Positions 8,289-17,449 of a stretch of DNA of 64,000 nucleotides are shown here, piece by piece. The stretch's first letter is position 1, and each line of letters begins with the position of its first letter. The translations under genes were made by a program, and so were the position numbers. Below the pieces are notes generated by a model that was not told the origin of the DNA, made no database searches, and saw only the letters and a program-made list of their open reading frames with translations. Origin of the DNA: Aquisalinus luteolus (GTDB taxonomy: Bacteria; Pseudomonadota; Alphaproteobacteria; Caulobacterales; Parvularculaceae); contig NZ_VCJR02000004.1 of assembly GCF_009712425.2 (NCBI RefSeq), positions 101,144 to 165,143 of the forward strand, given 5' to 3'.

Positions 8289-9422
8289 ATGAGCGACGAT
8301 ATAAAATACGGCCTTGCCGGTGTCGTGACCGACGATACCGCGATCTCAAAGGTGATGCCGGAAACGAACTCGCTGACCTATCGCGGCTATGCTGTGCAGG
8401 ACCTGGCAACGCAAGCCGATTTCGAGGAAACCGCCTATGTGATCTGGAATGGCGACCTGCCGAGCGCGAGCGAGCTGGAGGAGTTCAGGAAGCGTGAGAA
8501 AAGCGAGCGCGGCCTGTCGGATGATTTGCTCTCCGTCATTGCGCGGTATAATCGCGATGCGCATCCGATGGACACGGTGCGCACCTCGGTCAGCTTCCTC
8601 GGCCAGGAAGATCCGACCGCCGATGATTCATCGCCGGAAGGGCTTTACGACAAGTCGATCCGCATGATGGCGAAGATCCCGGAAATGGTTGCGGCGGACT
8701 ATCGCCATCGCAAGGGCGAGAAACCGATCGGGCCTGACGAGGGCTTGAGCTTCTCGGAGAACTTCTTCCACATGTGTTTCGGCGAGGTGCCGGCACCGGA
8801 AGTGATCAAGTGTTTCGATATTTCCATGACGCTGTATGCGGAGCATTCTTTCAATGCCTCGACCTTCGCCGCGCGGGTCATCGCCTCGACGACGTCCGAT
8901 ATCTATTCTGCCGTCACCGGCGCCATCGGCGCACTGAAAGGCCCGCTCCATGGCGGCGCGAACGAAGCGGTCATGCACATGCTGAAGGAAGTCGGCGAGC
9001 CGGAGAACGCCCGCGAGTGGATGCTGACGGCCCTGAAAGAGAAGCGCAAGATCATGGGCTTTGGCCACCGGGTCTATCGCTCGGGCGACTCACGCGTGCC
9101 GACCATGACCGACGCGTTCAAGGCCATGGTCGATATTATCGACACGGACGAGGCGCGCAAATACTGGGAGATGTCGCGCATTCTCGACGACACCATGGTC
9201 GAGGCGAAGGGTATCTATCCCAATCTCGATTTCCCAGCGGGGCCTGCCTATTACCTTATGGGTTTCGATATCCCGATGTTCACGCCGCTGTTCGTCATGT
9301 CACGGATCACCGGCTGGACGGCGCATATCGCCGAGCAGCTGGACGAAAACAAGCTGATCCGTCCGCTGTCGAACTATACCGGTCCTGACGAGCGGTCGGT
9401 CACGCCGATCGGCGAGCGCTGA
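8289..9422 (+). CDS. prpC: 2-methylcitrate synthase (citrate synthase family)
   Basis: 377 residues, the length of the short type II-like enzymes that include PrpC. It condenses propionyl-CoA with oxaloacetate. Active-site landmarks are EHSFNASTFAAR, LKGPLHGGANEAV (catalytic His) and IMGFGHRVYR. The last gene of the prp unit, it completes the methylcitrate cycle with prpD and prpB. Two ATGs follow each other at 8286 and 8289. The second is preferred because GGAGG then stands five bases away instead of two. A general citrate synthase role cannot be excluded, but context favours PrpC. Confidence 0.9.
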   Translation: MSDDIKYGLAGVVTDDTAISKVMPETNSLTYRGYAVQDLATQADFEETAYVIWNGDLPSASELEEFRKREKSERGLSDDLLSVIARYNRDAHPMDTVRTSVSFLGQEDPTADDSSPEGLYDKSIRMMAKIPEMVAADYRHRKGEKPIGPDEGLSFSENFFHMCFGEVPAPEVIKCFDISMTLYAEHSFNASTFAARVIASTTSDIYSAVTGAIGALKGPLHGGANEAVMHMLKEVGEPENAREWMLTALKEKRKIMGFGHRVYRSGDSRVPTMTDAFKAMVDIIDTDEARKYWEMSRILDDTMVEAKGIYPNLDFPAGPAYYLMGFDIPMFTPLFVMSRITGWTAHIAEQLDENKLIRPLSNYTGPDERSVTPIGER

Positions 9423-9429
9423 GAAAACG

Positions 9430-10800
9430 TCAGGCGCGGCCCGGTTTCGCGCCGGGCCCGCCAGAGGCGTATTGCCTGAATATCCCCGAGCGGACTTTAT
9501 AGTTGCCGTGAATTTCCGATGAGGATGCGGCAGGGGAGAAGAGAACGATCTCTCCCTCCTTTGCCGCCGCAGCGGCCATGGTGATCGCGTCTTCCAGCGT
9601 TTTGGCGCCGTGGAAGCGCACGCCGAGGGCGGCTTCCTCAGCCGCATCGGCGATCTTGCCCGCTGTGTCGCCAAAGCCATAGATACGCACATCCTGGCGC
9701 AGGGCGCAGGTCGCCATCAGGTCGCCGAAAGACTGGCCGCGATCCTTGCCTCCAAGAATCAGATGTATGGGCGTGCGAGCCCAGCGGGTCAGCGCAGACT
9801 CCGTTGCCTCGGGCACGGTGGCGAGGGAATCGTCGACCCAGATCTTGCCGTCCGTCGAGGTGATGATCTGCTGGCGGCATTCAAGGCCGGACCATGTCGG
9901 CAGGTGCTTTTCCAGCGCGTCATACATGGTGGCCGGTTCGGCGAGGCCGCGCGCCTTGGCGATGGCGATGGCGGTGCGCAGGGCCATAACCATGGTCGGG
10001 GCCTTGAAGGCCTCATTGTAATCGGCCGGGCGGAAGGTCAGTCCCTGACCGAGAAAGATCGTGCCCGCCGTAATGGGCACCACATCCTCGAAATAGCGCA
10101 CGCCGTCGGGTTTCTCCAGCAGGTAGGGCTTCAGTTCGCCACTGGTCAGGCCCGGTGCGGGCGGGTCGAAGAACCAGGGCCGCATCTTCGCCTCGGCATA
10201 AGCCTCATGAGTGCCGTGCCAGTCGGTATGCTCCGTATAGAGAGAGGTGACGGTGTGGAAGATATCCGCCTGCGGCAGGTCGTGCATCATGTAGGATGAG
10301 AGTTCGAACACGCAGATCGTGTCCGGCCCGGGATTGGCCTCATAGGGCGTGCGCCCGATATTGCCCATTTCTTCGGCCTTGACGCCGCACCATTTCAAGA
10401 GGCTTGCCGTCAGGCTGGCGGTCGAGCTCTTGCCCTTGGTGCCGGTAATGGTGATCGTCCCCGCCGGGGCGTGCTGCGCAATCCAGTAGCCGGTCGGTGT
10501 CGTTGACGCGATACCGGCCTCGGCGATGGCGGCAACGACCTTGTTGCGCGGCGGGATGCCGGGCGAGCGCAGATAGAGCGTCGTGTCGTGGTTCTCTTCC
10601 GGTATAGTGACCCGGTTTTCTTCGACAAAGCTGATACGCTCGTTGCGGCGCAGTTCCTCTGGCAGGCGCTCGACGGCTTCCGCCTTGTCGATGGCGATGA
10701 TCCGGCAAGTTGAACGCTCGAGGAACCAGGGCAGGGTGGCGCGGCCCTCGACGCCGAGGCCATGCATGATCAGCAGGCTGATGTCCTGTTCAGAGCGCAC
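9430..10800 (-). CDS. murD2: UDP-N-acetylmuramoyl-L-alanine--L-glutamate ligase (MurD2)
   Basis: 456 residues, Mur ligase superfamily. The ATP loop is GTKGKSST near residue 119, with the central-domain NIGRTPY and ELSSYM motifs following and HTDWHGTHEAYAEAK typical of MurD. It lies immediately after, and overlaps by 11 bases, the MurL-like gene. In Xanthomonas the MurD2/MurL pair first attaches L-Glu to UDP-MurNAc-L-Ala and then epimerises the terminal residue to D-Glu, replacing glutamate racemase plus MurD. Assignment as MurD2 rather than MurD rests on this pairing. Cytoplasmic peptidoglycan precursor synthesis. Confidence 0.85.
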   Translation of the reverse strand: MRSEQDISLLIMHGLGVEGRATLPWFLERSTCRIIAIDKAEAVERLPEELRRNERISFVEENRVTIPEENHDTTLYLRSPGIPPRNKVVAAIAEAGIASTTPTGYWIAQHAPAGTITITGTKGKSSTASLTASLLKWCGVKAEEMGNIGRTPYEANPGPDTICVFELSSYMMHDLPQADIFHTVTSLYTEHTDWHGTHEAYAEAKMRPWFFDPPAPGLTSGELKPYLLEKPDGVRYFEDVVPITAGTIFLGQGLTFRPADYNEAFKAPTMVMALRTAIAIAKARGLAEPATMYDALEKHLPTWSGLECRQQIITSTDGKIWVDDSLATVPEATESALTRWARTPIHLILGGKDRGQSFGDLMATCALRQDVRIYGFGDTAGKIADAAEEAALGVRFHGAKTLEDAITMAAAAAKEGEIVLFSPAASSSEIHGNYKVRSGIFRQYASGGPGAKPGRA

Positions 10801-12148
10801 GGGCAGCCTCCATGAATTTCTGCGGCACGAAATGGCGTGGTGCTTCAGTCAGGCCTTCATCCCAAAAGGCCTGCAATTCTTCTGGCGTATTCTGCGCCAG
10901 CACTTCCGGCAGCAAGTCGCGCACGAAGGCCATGTCCTTCCAGTCCTCCATCAGGCTCATCTGATAAAGCGTCGCGCGGCACTCATCGATGGTGCCGACG
11001 CAGTCCCACGGCTTGGTATCGGTCAGGCCGAGCAGCTCGCGATAGACCGGCAGCAAGTCTACCTTGTCCGGAAAGAGAGTGGGGAAGATTGTCTCCGCCT
11101 CATGACGGCGCATGTGCGGGGCGAGCATCAGCGAGGTGAAGGCGCATTTGGCGCATTCCCCGCACCAGCGCGGGCTGTCGTCGCCGGTGATCTGGAAATT
11201 GCGGTTACAGCTGGTGAACTTCACCTTGGGTAGCGTCGTGCCGGCGAAAGCACGGGCGATCCAGATTTCCGAGAAGGGGCGCAGGATGGAGAAATAGTCC
11301 GGTGCACCGGGATCGGCGGCGTGGATCGCGGCGCGCAGTTTCTCCTCGAAAAAGCTCGACTTGGAATATTGGTGATTGGCGCTGATGCCGCCCAGATCCA
11401 TGGTCGGTTCGTCTGCGGAGCGTTCATTGGCAAAGATCGCGTATCTCGCTCCCGTCAGGCGCCCAAGAATGACCAGCATCAGCGAGTTGATCGCGGTAAT
11501 TGGCACATGGCCGTTGAACGCGCCTTGATTATTTACCTCACGGATTTTCGGATCGAGCGTGCGGCGCATGAAATGGACCGGCGTGACGGACGTGCCCTGG
11601 ATCGTGTTGGCGACCTTATCCGACATGACCGAGGATGACGCCGCCCAGGAGACGCCGGCTTCTTCCACGATGCGTTCGGCGACGTAGGAGTCCTTGCCAC
11701 CACCAAAGGCGACGAGCGCTTCGGCGATCTGAGGGAAGGGGGCTGCCCCGCCCCTGTGGGGCTGGTGGCGCTTGCCCTCGAACTCGAAAGACAGGTCAGC
11801 CGGCCATGGCAGTCCGGCGCGGACATAGAACTCGGCAAGGCCATCTGTATAGAGACTGACGGCCATCTCCCGTGCTTCGGGGCCAAGGTCGCCGGGCAGG
11901 GCCAGCGTATGGGCCGCCGCGCATTTGAAATAGCTGACACCAAGGGCCGCATGCAGGAGGTCGATCAGCCCGGCCAGCCCCTCATCGATATGACCTTTCA
12001 GCGGCGCGCCCAGCATCGGCCAGGCGACGGTCTCGCGAAACGCGCCGAAGCGCGAGCAGGTGAAATCGAAATGGATGGCGGGGTCGGTTTCGTCGGCCTG
12101 CCATCCGGCAAGCGCGAACCGGTCGGCCCGCTTGGGGGTGTCTGTCAT
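10790..12148 (-). CDS. murL: UDP-N-acetylmuramoyl-L-alanyl-L-glutamate epimerase (MurL)
   Basis: 452 residues. A PP-loop-like nucleotide motif AFGGGKDSYVAE near residue 150, a Cys cluster CNRNF, then CGECAKCAF near residue 330, and overall length fit the ATP-dependent epimerase MurL, which turns the terminal L-Glu of UDP-MurNAc-L-Ala-L-Glu into D-Glu. The direct overlap with a MurD-type ligase strongly supports this. The upstream neighbour on the same strand is an XRE/S24-like regulator 93 bases away. The family is known mainly from Xanthomonadales, so presence in an alphaproteobacterium is worth noting. Confidence 0.83.
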   Translation of the reverse strand: MTDTPKRADRFALAGWQADETDPAIHFDFTCSRFGAFRETVAWPMLGAPLKGHIDEGLAGLIDLLHAALGVSYFKCAAAHTLALPGDLGPEAREMAVSLYTDGLAEFYVRAGLPWPADLSFEFEGKRHQPHRGGAAPFPQIAEALVAFGGGKDSYVAERIVEEAGVSWAASSSVMSDKVANTIQGTSVTPVHFMRRTLDPKIREVNNQGAFNGHVPITAINSLMLVILGRLTGARYAIFANERSADEPTMDLGGISANHQYSKSSFFEEKLRAAIHAADPGAPDYFSILRPFSEIWIARAFAGTTLPKVKFTSCNRNFQITGDDSPRWCGECAKCAFTSLMLAPHMRRHEAETIFPTLFPDKVDLLPVYRELLGLTDTKPWDCVGTIDECRATLYQMSLMEDWKDMAFVRDLLPEVLAQNTPEELQAFWDEGLTEAPRHFVPQKFMEAARAL

Positions 12149-12241
12149 GCGTCGTTCCGTTTCCCCTCATCTGTAGAGGCAATTGCCTTAACAAGACAAT
12201 ATTCGCCCCCAAAATGCGGCGAGAGCATGATCTCTGCGTTA

Positions 12242-12952
12242 TCAGTGGAAACGGATGGAGACGGTGACGGTTCCGATGATGTCGGTCAGCTTGTCGACAT
12301 ACAGTGTCTCGTGGTTCGGATCGCTGGAATAGGGCTCGAGCCGCGACGGCTCCTTGCGCCAGCGCCGAAGCAGGGGGGTGCCGTCCTCGCGCCGGATCAG
12401 CACTATGTCGCTGTCTGCGGGAACGCGGTGATTATAGTCGATGACGACCAGCGTGTTGGACGGGAAGGCGAGGTTCATTGCCGCGTCAGCCGAGAAGAAG
12501 CCGAACATGCGCTCACTGCCCGACGTGACCGGGATGTAGTCGGTCGCGATCTCATGCGGGTCGAACGCCTCGTGATCCAGCATCTGCACAGTCTGGGAAT
12601 AGGGGATGACCGGCACATGGTGGATCGCCCGGCGCAGATATGCGGCGGCGGGGTGCTTGTCCCGTTCGGCCATGGAACGCTCGCCGGAGGCAAGCCAGCC
12701 GAGATTGACGTGCAGTGCCTCTGCGAGCTTTGCCAGCATCAGCTGGCGCGGGTCGTGAACGCCGGTTTCCCAGTTCGCGACGGTCGGCTGGGAAACGCCC
12801 AGGCGCAGGGCGAGATCGGCCTGGTTCAGGCCGATTGTCTTGCGGGCGGATTTGATTCTCGCCCCGATTGACCCCACATCCCCTTCAGCTGCCGGTTCGG
12901 GCGCATTCTGGTTGGGATAGGCATATCTCGCCATGATCTTCATTCTGTCCAT
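12242..12952 (-). CDS. XRE-family regulator with a degenerate S24/LexA-like C-terminal domain
   Basis: 236 residues. An HTH_3 domain occupies residues 29-85 (KTIGLNQADLALRLGVSQPTV core). The C-terminal half resembles the S24 peptidase/CI-LexA fold (FFSADAAMNL, then VPADSDIVLIRREDGTPLLRRW). The usual Ser-Lys dyad is not evident: the GDSM-type serine motif and the Lys of the VKRL-type motif are replaced. It is therefore probably a non-cleaving, ligand- or dimerisation-type repressor. Start uncertain: ATGs at 12952, 12943 and 12934 are in frame. The first two precede only MDRMKI, and the MARYAYPNQ start is possible. AGGCTAA motifs flank its promoter. Confidence 0.8.
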   Translation of the reverse strand: MDRMKIMARYAYPNQNAPEPAAEGDVGSIGARIKSARKTIGLNQADLALRLGVSQPTVANWETGVHDPRQLMLAKLAEALHVNLGWLASGERSMAERDKHPAAAYLRRAIHHVPVIPYSQTVQMLDHEAFDPHEIATDYIPVTSGSERMFGFFSADAAMNLAFPSNTLVVIDYNHRVPADSDIVLIRREDGTPLLRRWRKEPSRLEPYSSDPNHETLYVDKLTDIIGTVTVSIRFH

Positions 12953-12956
12953 ATTA

Positions 12957-13069
12957 TTAGCCTAACCTATAGAATATTATATAACAACATATTTGAGCAG
13001 TGAATGTTAGCGCTAAACAAGGATTTTGCACTGCAACAAATGAATTTCCTATAAATGTTATCAGGCTAA
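12957..13069. promoter_or_regulatory. AT-rich divergent control region with AGGCTAA motifs
   Basis: Between the XRE regulator and the small + strand gene the DNA is much richer in A/T than its surroundings. TTAGCCTAA at 12957-12965 and AGGCTAA at 13063-13069 place the same heptamer once on each strand. A repressor operator is plausible. This is inference. Confidence 0.3.
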
Positions 13070-13154
13070 ACTATTTTTCGTGTGGACAAGATAAGGATTC
13101 TCTGCTTGCTTATGGGCATAAAAAGTTCACCCAAGCACAGGAGGAATTCGATCA

Positions 13155-13355
13155 ATGTCAGACTTGTGTACAAAGGACGGCGCTCACCGTTTGCAAAATC
13201 TGATCAACGATTACTGGCGTAAAAAAGGGTTTGATGTTGATGTGAAGCTCGTCAATGAGGGCTTTGTATCAACCATGCGTTCCGCCCGGACGGATATCCG
13301 CAGCGACATGGTCAATGGCATGCCGCGGCGAATCAACCAGCAGGCGCATGCATAG
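13155..13355 (+). CDS. Small conserved alphaproteobacterial protein of unknown function
   Basis: 66 residues, MSDLCTKDGAHRLQNLINDY, then a W-R-x-KGF-x-VDVKL segment and the ending IRSDMVNGMPRR. Short proteins with this RSDMVNG(M/L)PR ending are recalled as common in Caulobacter, sphingomonads and relatives, without a known role. AGGAGG lies about ten bases before the ATG. A terminator-like hairpin follows at 13385-13431. The start is inside a low-GC region, but the coding part has normal codon use. Confidence 0.7.
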   Translation: MSDLCTKDGAHRLQNLINDYWRKKGFDVDVKLVNEGFVSTMRSARTDIRSDMVNGMPRRINQQAHA

Positions 13356-13365
13356 GCTGACTTGA

Positions 13366-14037
13366 TCAGTCACACATTTTCGATAAAAGGCCGGGCAGGG
13401 CGTCGAAGGCGTCGAACCACCCGGCCTTTTTCTTTTGTTCACCGGTAAAGCTGCCATAGCCAAATGAGGCGATGAGGCAAGGCATGTCGGCGGCAAGGGC
13501 AGCCGACAGGTCGGTCATGGTGTCGCCGATCATGACGCCGCTCTGTCGGCCTGTGCGCGTGACGCATTCCAGCAGCGGTTCCGGTGCCGGTTTGTAAGTT
13601 GCCAGCGTGTCGCGGCAGATGATCGTCTCGAACCGGTCTTTCAGGCCGATTGCCTCGAGCAGGGCAAATCCCAGCCTTTCGGTCTTGTTGGTGCAGACGG
13701 CGAGCGCCGCGCCATGGGCGGCAAGGGCATCCAGCATTTCCTCGCAGCCCGGGAACGGCCTGCTGTCATCGGCGATGTGATCGACATACCAGTCGATAAA
13801 GGTGCCGATATGGCGCTCCATCTCTTCCGTGGCGATATCGGTATGGTCATATTCGGCAAAGCCGCGTTCCAGAAGGGCGCGGGCGCCATTGCCGACGAGG
13901 CTGCGGACTTTTTCCAATGGCAGGGGCGGGTGGCCTTCCAGAGCCAGCACATGGTTCATGGCGCCGGCCAGATCCGGTGCCGAATCGACCAGCGTGCCGT
14001 CGAGATCGAAAATCACCACCATGTCCTGAAATGCCAT
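13366..14037 (-). CDS. gph: Phosphoglycolate phosphatase-type HAD hydrolase
   Basis: 223 residues, HAD subfamily IA. Motif I is VIFDLDGTLVDS at residues 7-18 (nucleophile Asp). Motif II is the T in AVCTNKTERLG, and motif IV is GVMIGDTMTDLSAALAADMP. A Gph cap (APDLAGAMNHVLALEGHPPLP) supports 2-phosphoglycolate as substrate, the salvage of DNA-repair and oxygenation by-products. The ATG at 14037 is preferred because homology begins there and GAAGGGG lies upstream. It is divergent from glmU. Other small phosphate esters are possible substrates. Confidence 0.85.
   Translation of the reverse strand: MAFQDMVVIFDLDGTLVDSAPDLAGAMNHVLALEGHPPLPLEKVRSLVGNGARALLERGFAEYDHTDIATEEMERHIGTFIDWYVDHIADDSRPFPGCEEMLDALAAHGAALAVCTNKTERLGFALLEAIGLKDRFETIICRDTLATYKPAPEPLLECVTRTGRQSGVMIGDTMTDLSAALAADMPCLIASFGYGSFTGEQKKKAGWFDAFDALPGLLSKMCD
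13385..13431 (+). terminator. Terminator-like hairpin inside the 3' end of gph
   Basis: AAAAGGCCGGG (13385-13395) and CCCGGCCTTTT (13420-13430) are perfect 11-base arms around a 24-base loop, followed by another T. It stands 30 bases after the small + strand gene, so it may end that transcript while also encoding gph residues on the other strand. Confidence 0.5.
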
Positions 14038-14201
14038 GCAACTTGCCCCTTCATGCGTTTCTAAGCCTTCTAGGGTGACGCGGGGAAAAGAAAAACCCGT
14101 CTTAGGGCGTTGATTACCAAGGCAGTGCCATAATACGAAACGAATCGTCATTTAGAGAGCGGGCGAAAGCCCGTTAAGCCAGATTCTGAAGGACCCTAAA
14201 T

Positions 14202-15557
14202 ATGGCAGGCACCCACATGAGCGGCACCGCGATCGTGATACTGGCCGCAGGCCATGGCACCAGGATGAAATCATCCCTGCCAAAGGTGCTGCACCCGGTC
14301 GCCGGCCTGCCGATGCTGGGTCATGTGATCAAGACGGCGAAAAGCCTGTCGCCGGAACGGCTGTGTGTCGTCATCGGCGACCATGCCCCGCAGGTGGGGG
14401 AGGCGGCGACCGCCTTTGCGCCCGAAGCACAGATTTTCGTCCAGTCGCCGCCGCGCGGCACGGGCGATGCCGTCAGTTGCGCCCTGCCAGGACTTGAGGG
14501 CTTTCAAGGCTCTGTCTTCGTGCTCTATGCCGATACGCCGCTGATCACGCCGCAGACGCTGCAGCGCATGGCTGACGGGATGGCAGATGGCACCGCCGTC
14601 AGCGTGCTCGGCTTTACCCCGCCTGACCCCGGTGCCTATGGCCGGTTGATCGTCGAGGGCTCCGGCGCTCTGGCCCGCATCGTCGAGGCAAAGGACGCGA
14701 GCGAAGAGGAACTATCCGTACGCCTGTGCAATTCCGGCGTCATGGCGATCCGTTCCGACGTGTTGTTCGGGCAATTGCCGAAGATCGGCAATGACAATGC
14801 CAAGGGCGAGTATTACCTGACCGATATCGTCGGGCTTGCGCGTGAGGCTGGCGGCACCTGCGCCGTTGTCGAAGGCGATGCGGAAGAAGTGCTGGGCGTC
14901 AATTCTCGTGTCGAACTCGCCGAGGCCGAGGCCGTGTTCCAGAAACGCACACGCCAGCGGATGATGGAGGAGGGGGTAACCCTCGCCGATCCGTCCACGG
15001 TATACTTTTCCTATGACACACAAATCGGAAACGATGTGATGGTCGGCCAGAACGTCGTGTTCGGACCCGGCGTCAGTGTGGAGAGCGGCGCGCAGATCAA
15101 GCCGTTCAGCCATCTGGAAGGGGCGGTGGTGAAATCCGCTGCCTCCATCGGACCCTATGCCCGCCTGCGCCCGGGCGCGGAGATCGGCAAAAAAGCCAAG
15201 ATCGGCAATTTCGTCGAGATCAAGAAGGCGGTGATCCATGAGGGCACAGCCGTAAGCCATCTCAGTTATATCGGCGATGCGGAAATCGGCGCGGGCTGCA
15301 ATATCGGCGCAGGCACGATCACCTGCAATTATGACGGTTACAGAAAATACAAGACCACGATCGGCGAGAACGTCTTTATCGGCTCGAACACGGCGCTGGT
15401 CGCCCCGGTGACGGTGGGCGATGGCGCCTTTGTCGGGTCCGGCTCTGTCGTTACCGACGATGTGCCGGGGGACGCCCTGGCGCTCGGGCGCGGGCGCCAG
15501 GTCGAGAAGCCGGGCTGGGCGATCGCCTTTCGCAAGAAAATGACGGAAACGGAGTAA
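14202..15557 (+). CDS. glmU: Bifunctional UDP-GlcNAc pyrophosphorylase / glucosamine-1-P N-acetyltransferase
   Basis: 451 residues, full length. The N-terminal nucleotidyltransferase carries LAAGHGTRMKSSLPKVLHP (residues about 14-32). The C-terminal half is a left-handed beta-helix of hexapeptide repeats (IGNDVMVGQNVVFGPGVSVE onward) with the acetyltransferase motif FVEIKKAVIHEG and NYDG near the CoA site. It makes UDP-GlcNAc for peptidoglycan and LPS. AAGGA eight bases upstream supports the ATG at 14202. glmS follows after six bases, forming an amino-sugar operon. Confidence 0.96.
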   Translation: MAGTHMSGTAIVILAAGHGTRMKSSLPKVLHPVAGLPMLGHVIKTAKSLSPERLCVVIGDHAPQVGEAATAFAPEAQIFVQSPPRGTGDAVSCALPGLEGFQGSVFVLYADTPLITPQTLQRMADGMADGTAVSVLGFTPPDPGAYGRLIVEGSGALARIVEAKDASEEELSVRLCNSGVMAIRSDVLFGQLPKIGNDNAKGEYYLTDIVGLAREAGGTCAVVEGDAEEVLGVNSRVELAEAEAVFQKRTRQRMMEEGVTLADPSTVYFSYDTQIGNDVMVGQNVVFGPGVSVESGAQIKPFSHLEGAVVKSAASIGPYARLRPGAEIGKKAKIGNFVEIKKAVIHEGTAVSHLSYIGDAEIGAGCNIGAGTITCNYDGYRKYKTTIGENVFIGSNTALVAPVTVGDGAFVGSGSVVTDDVPGDALALGRGRQVEKPGWAIAFRKKMTETE

Positions 15558-15563
15558 AGACGC

Positions 15564-17393
15564 ATGTGCGGCATTATCGGTATCATCGGCACACGGGAAG
15601 TTTCCGACAGGCTGGTCGAGGGGCTCGCCCGGCTTGAATATCGCGGCTATGACAGTGCCGGTATTGCGACGCTGAACGATGGTGCCATCGAGCGCCGCCG
15701 CGCCGTCGGCAAGCTGCAGGCCCTGCGCGAGACACTGGCGGGTAACGCGCTGCCGGGTGTCATCGGCATTGGCCATACGCGCTGGGCAACCCATGGTGCG
15801 CCGACGGAGGGTAATGCCCACCCGCATGCGACCGAACGGGTGGCGGTGGTGCATAATGGTATCATCGAGAATTTCGCCGACTTGAAAGACGAGTTGCAGC
15901 AAGAGGGTCACCGTTTTGCGACGCAGACGGACACGGAAGTCATTGCCCATCTGGTTACATTTTATCTGGAAGAGGATAATGATCCGGTTACGGCCTTTCA
16001 CAAGGCACTGCAGCGGCTGGAGGGCGCATTCGCCATTGCCGTGCTGATCCGTGGCGAGGATGACCTGATGCTCGGTGCGCGCAAGGGCTCGCCGCTTGCC
16101 ATCGGTCGCGGCGAGGGGGAGATGTATCTCGGCTCCGACGCCTATGCACTGGCGCCGTTCACCAACCGCGTCACCTATCTGAAGGATGGCGACTGGGCGA
16201 TCATCACCCGCAATGCCATCGATGTGCGCGACATGTCGGGCAAGCCGGTCGCGCGGGAGGAGAGGATTTCCGATGCCTCCGCCGCGCTGGTCGACAAGGG
16301 CGGCCACCGCCATTTCATGGCCAAGGAAATCTATGAACAGCCGGAAGTCATCGGCCATACGCTTTCATCCTTCATCGATCCGATCGCCAGCAAGGTGCGC
16401 CTGCCGGGGGACGGGATTGACTTCAAGGGGATCGACCGACTGACGATCTCCGCCTGCGGCACGGCCTATTTCGCCGGGCTGATCGCCAAATACTGGTTCG
16501 AGGAATGGGCCCGCCTGCCCGTGGAAATCGATATCGCGTCCGAGCTGCGCTACCGCCACGTTCCGTATCCGGAAAAAGGCGTCGCCCTGTTCATCTCCCA
16601 GTCCGGCGAGACGGCAGACACGCTCGCAGCGCTGCGCGATGCGCGTGAGCATGGCCAGACCATCGCCGCGCTCGTCAACGTGCCGGAGTCCACGATTGCC
16701 CGCGAGGCCGATGCCCTGTTCCCGACCCATGCCGGGCCGGAGATCGGCGTTGCCTCGACGAAAGCCTTTACCTGCCAGCTTGCCTCGCTCGCAGCCGTTG
16801 CCATCGCTGCCGGTGTCCAGCGCGGGCATCTGGACGAGCAACAGGAAAAGCACCTGGTCGAAAGCCTGCTCGGCATGCCGCGTCATATGTCAGAGGCGCT
16901 GGGCGCGGCGAAGGCGATCGAGAGTATTGCCGGAGACCTCGCAAAGGCGCGGGACGTACTTTATCTGGGGCGCGGCATTTCCTTCCCCATGGCACTGGAA
17001 GGGGCGCTGAAGCTGAAGGAAATCTCCTATATACATGCCGAGGGCTATGCCGCCGGCGAGCTGAAACACGGGCCCATCGCGCTGATCGATGAGAAGGTGC
17101 CGGTCATCGTCGTTGCGCCGGAAGATGCGCTGTTCGACAAGACCATCTCCAATATGCACGAGGTTATGGCCCGCGGGGGCAAGTGCATGCTGATATCGTC
17201 TGAAAAGGGCATCGCTGCCGCCGGTCGTTCCAGCGACCTGTGGGCCTCGCTTGCCGTGCCGGAGTGCGATCCGCTGCTGGCGCCGCTGCTCTATGCGATC
17301 CCGATCCAGCTTCTCGCCTATCATACAGCCGTTGCGAAGGGCACGGATGTCGACCAGCCGCGCAATCTCGCCAAATCGGTAACGGTTGAATAA
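15564..17393 (+). CDS. glmS: Glutamine--fructose-6-phosphate aminotransferase (isomerising)
   Basis: 609 residues, full length. It makes glucosamine-6-phosphate from fructose-6-phosphate and glutamine. Cys2 (MCGIIGI) is the N-terminal nucleophile of the class II glutaminase domain, with IGHTRWATHG and HNGIIEN following. Two SIS sugar-isomerase domains occupy the C-terminal half (ISACGTAYFAG, ISQSGETADTL, GRGISFPMALEGALKLKEIS). The terminal DQPRNLAKSVTVE is conserved. GGAG lies nine bases before the ATG. Operon with glmU. Confidence 0.97.
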   Translation: MCGIIGIIGTREVSDRLVEGLARLEYRGYDSAGIATLNDGAIERRRAVGKLQALRETLAGNALPGVIGIGHTRWATHGAPTEGNAHPHATERVAVVHNGIIENFADLKDELQQEGHRFATQTDTEVIAHLVTFYLEEDNDPVTAFHKALQRLEGAFAIAVLIRGEDDLMLGARKGSPLAIGRGEGEMYLGSDAYALAPFTNRVTYLKDGDWAIITRNAIDVRDMSGKPVAREERISDASAALVDKGGHRHFMAKEIYEQPEVIGHTLSSFIDPIASKVRLPGDGIDFKGIDRLTISACGTAYFAGLIAKYWFEEWARLPVEIDIASELRYRHVPYPEKGVALFISQSGETADTLAALRDAREHGQTIAALVNVPESTIAREADALFPTHAGPEIGVASTKAFTCQLASLAAVAIAAGVQRGHLDEQQEKHLVESLLGMPRHMSEALGAAKAIESIAGDLAKARDVLYLGRGISFPMALEGALKLKEISYIHAEGYAAGELKHGPIALIDEKVPVIVVAPEDALFDKTISNMHEVMARGGKCMLISSEKGIAAAGRSSDLWASLAVPECDPLLAPLLYAIPIQLLAYHTAVAKGTDVDQPRNLAKSVTVE

Positions 17394-17449
17394 TCCTCGA
17401 ACTGCTATATTCCTAGGGTCAGTAGAGGACACAACCCGAGGAGAGAGAC

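Noticed and set aside
13000..13203. 67-codon + strand frame before the small conserved gene
   Set aside because: Lies mostly in AT-rich control DNA, lacks a ribosome-binding site and overlaps a better-supported gene in another frame.
14712..16358. Open frame of 548 codons on the minus strand
   Set aside because: It is the antisense of glmU and glmS, His/Arg/Asp-rich in the manner of frames opposite GC-rich genes, without any domain.
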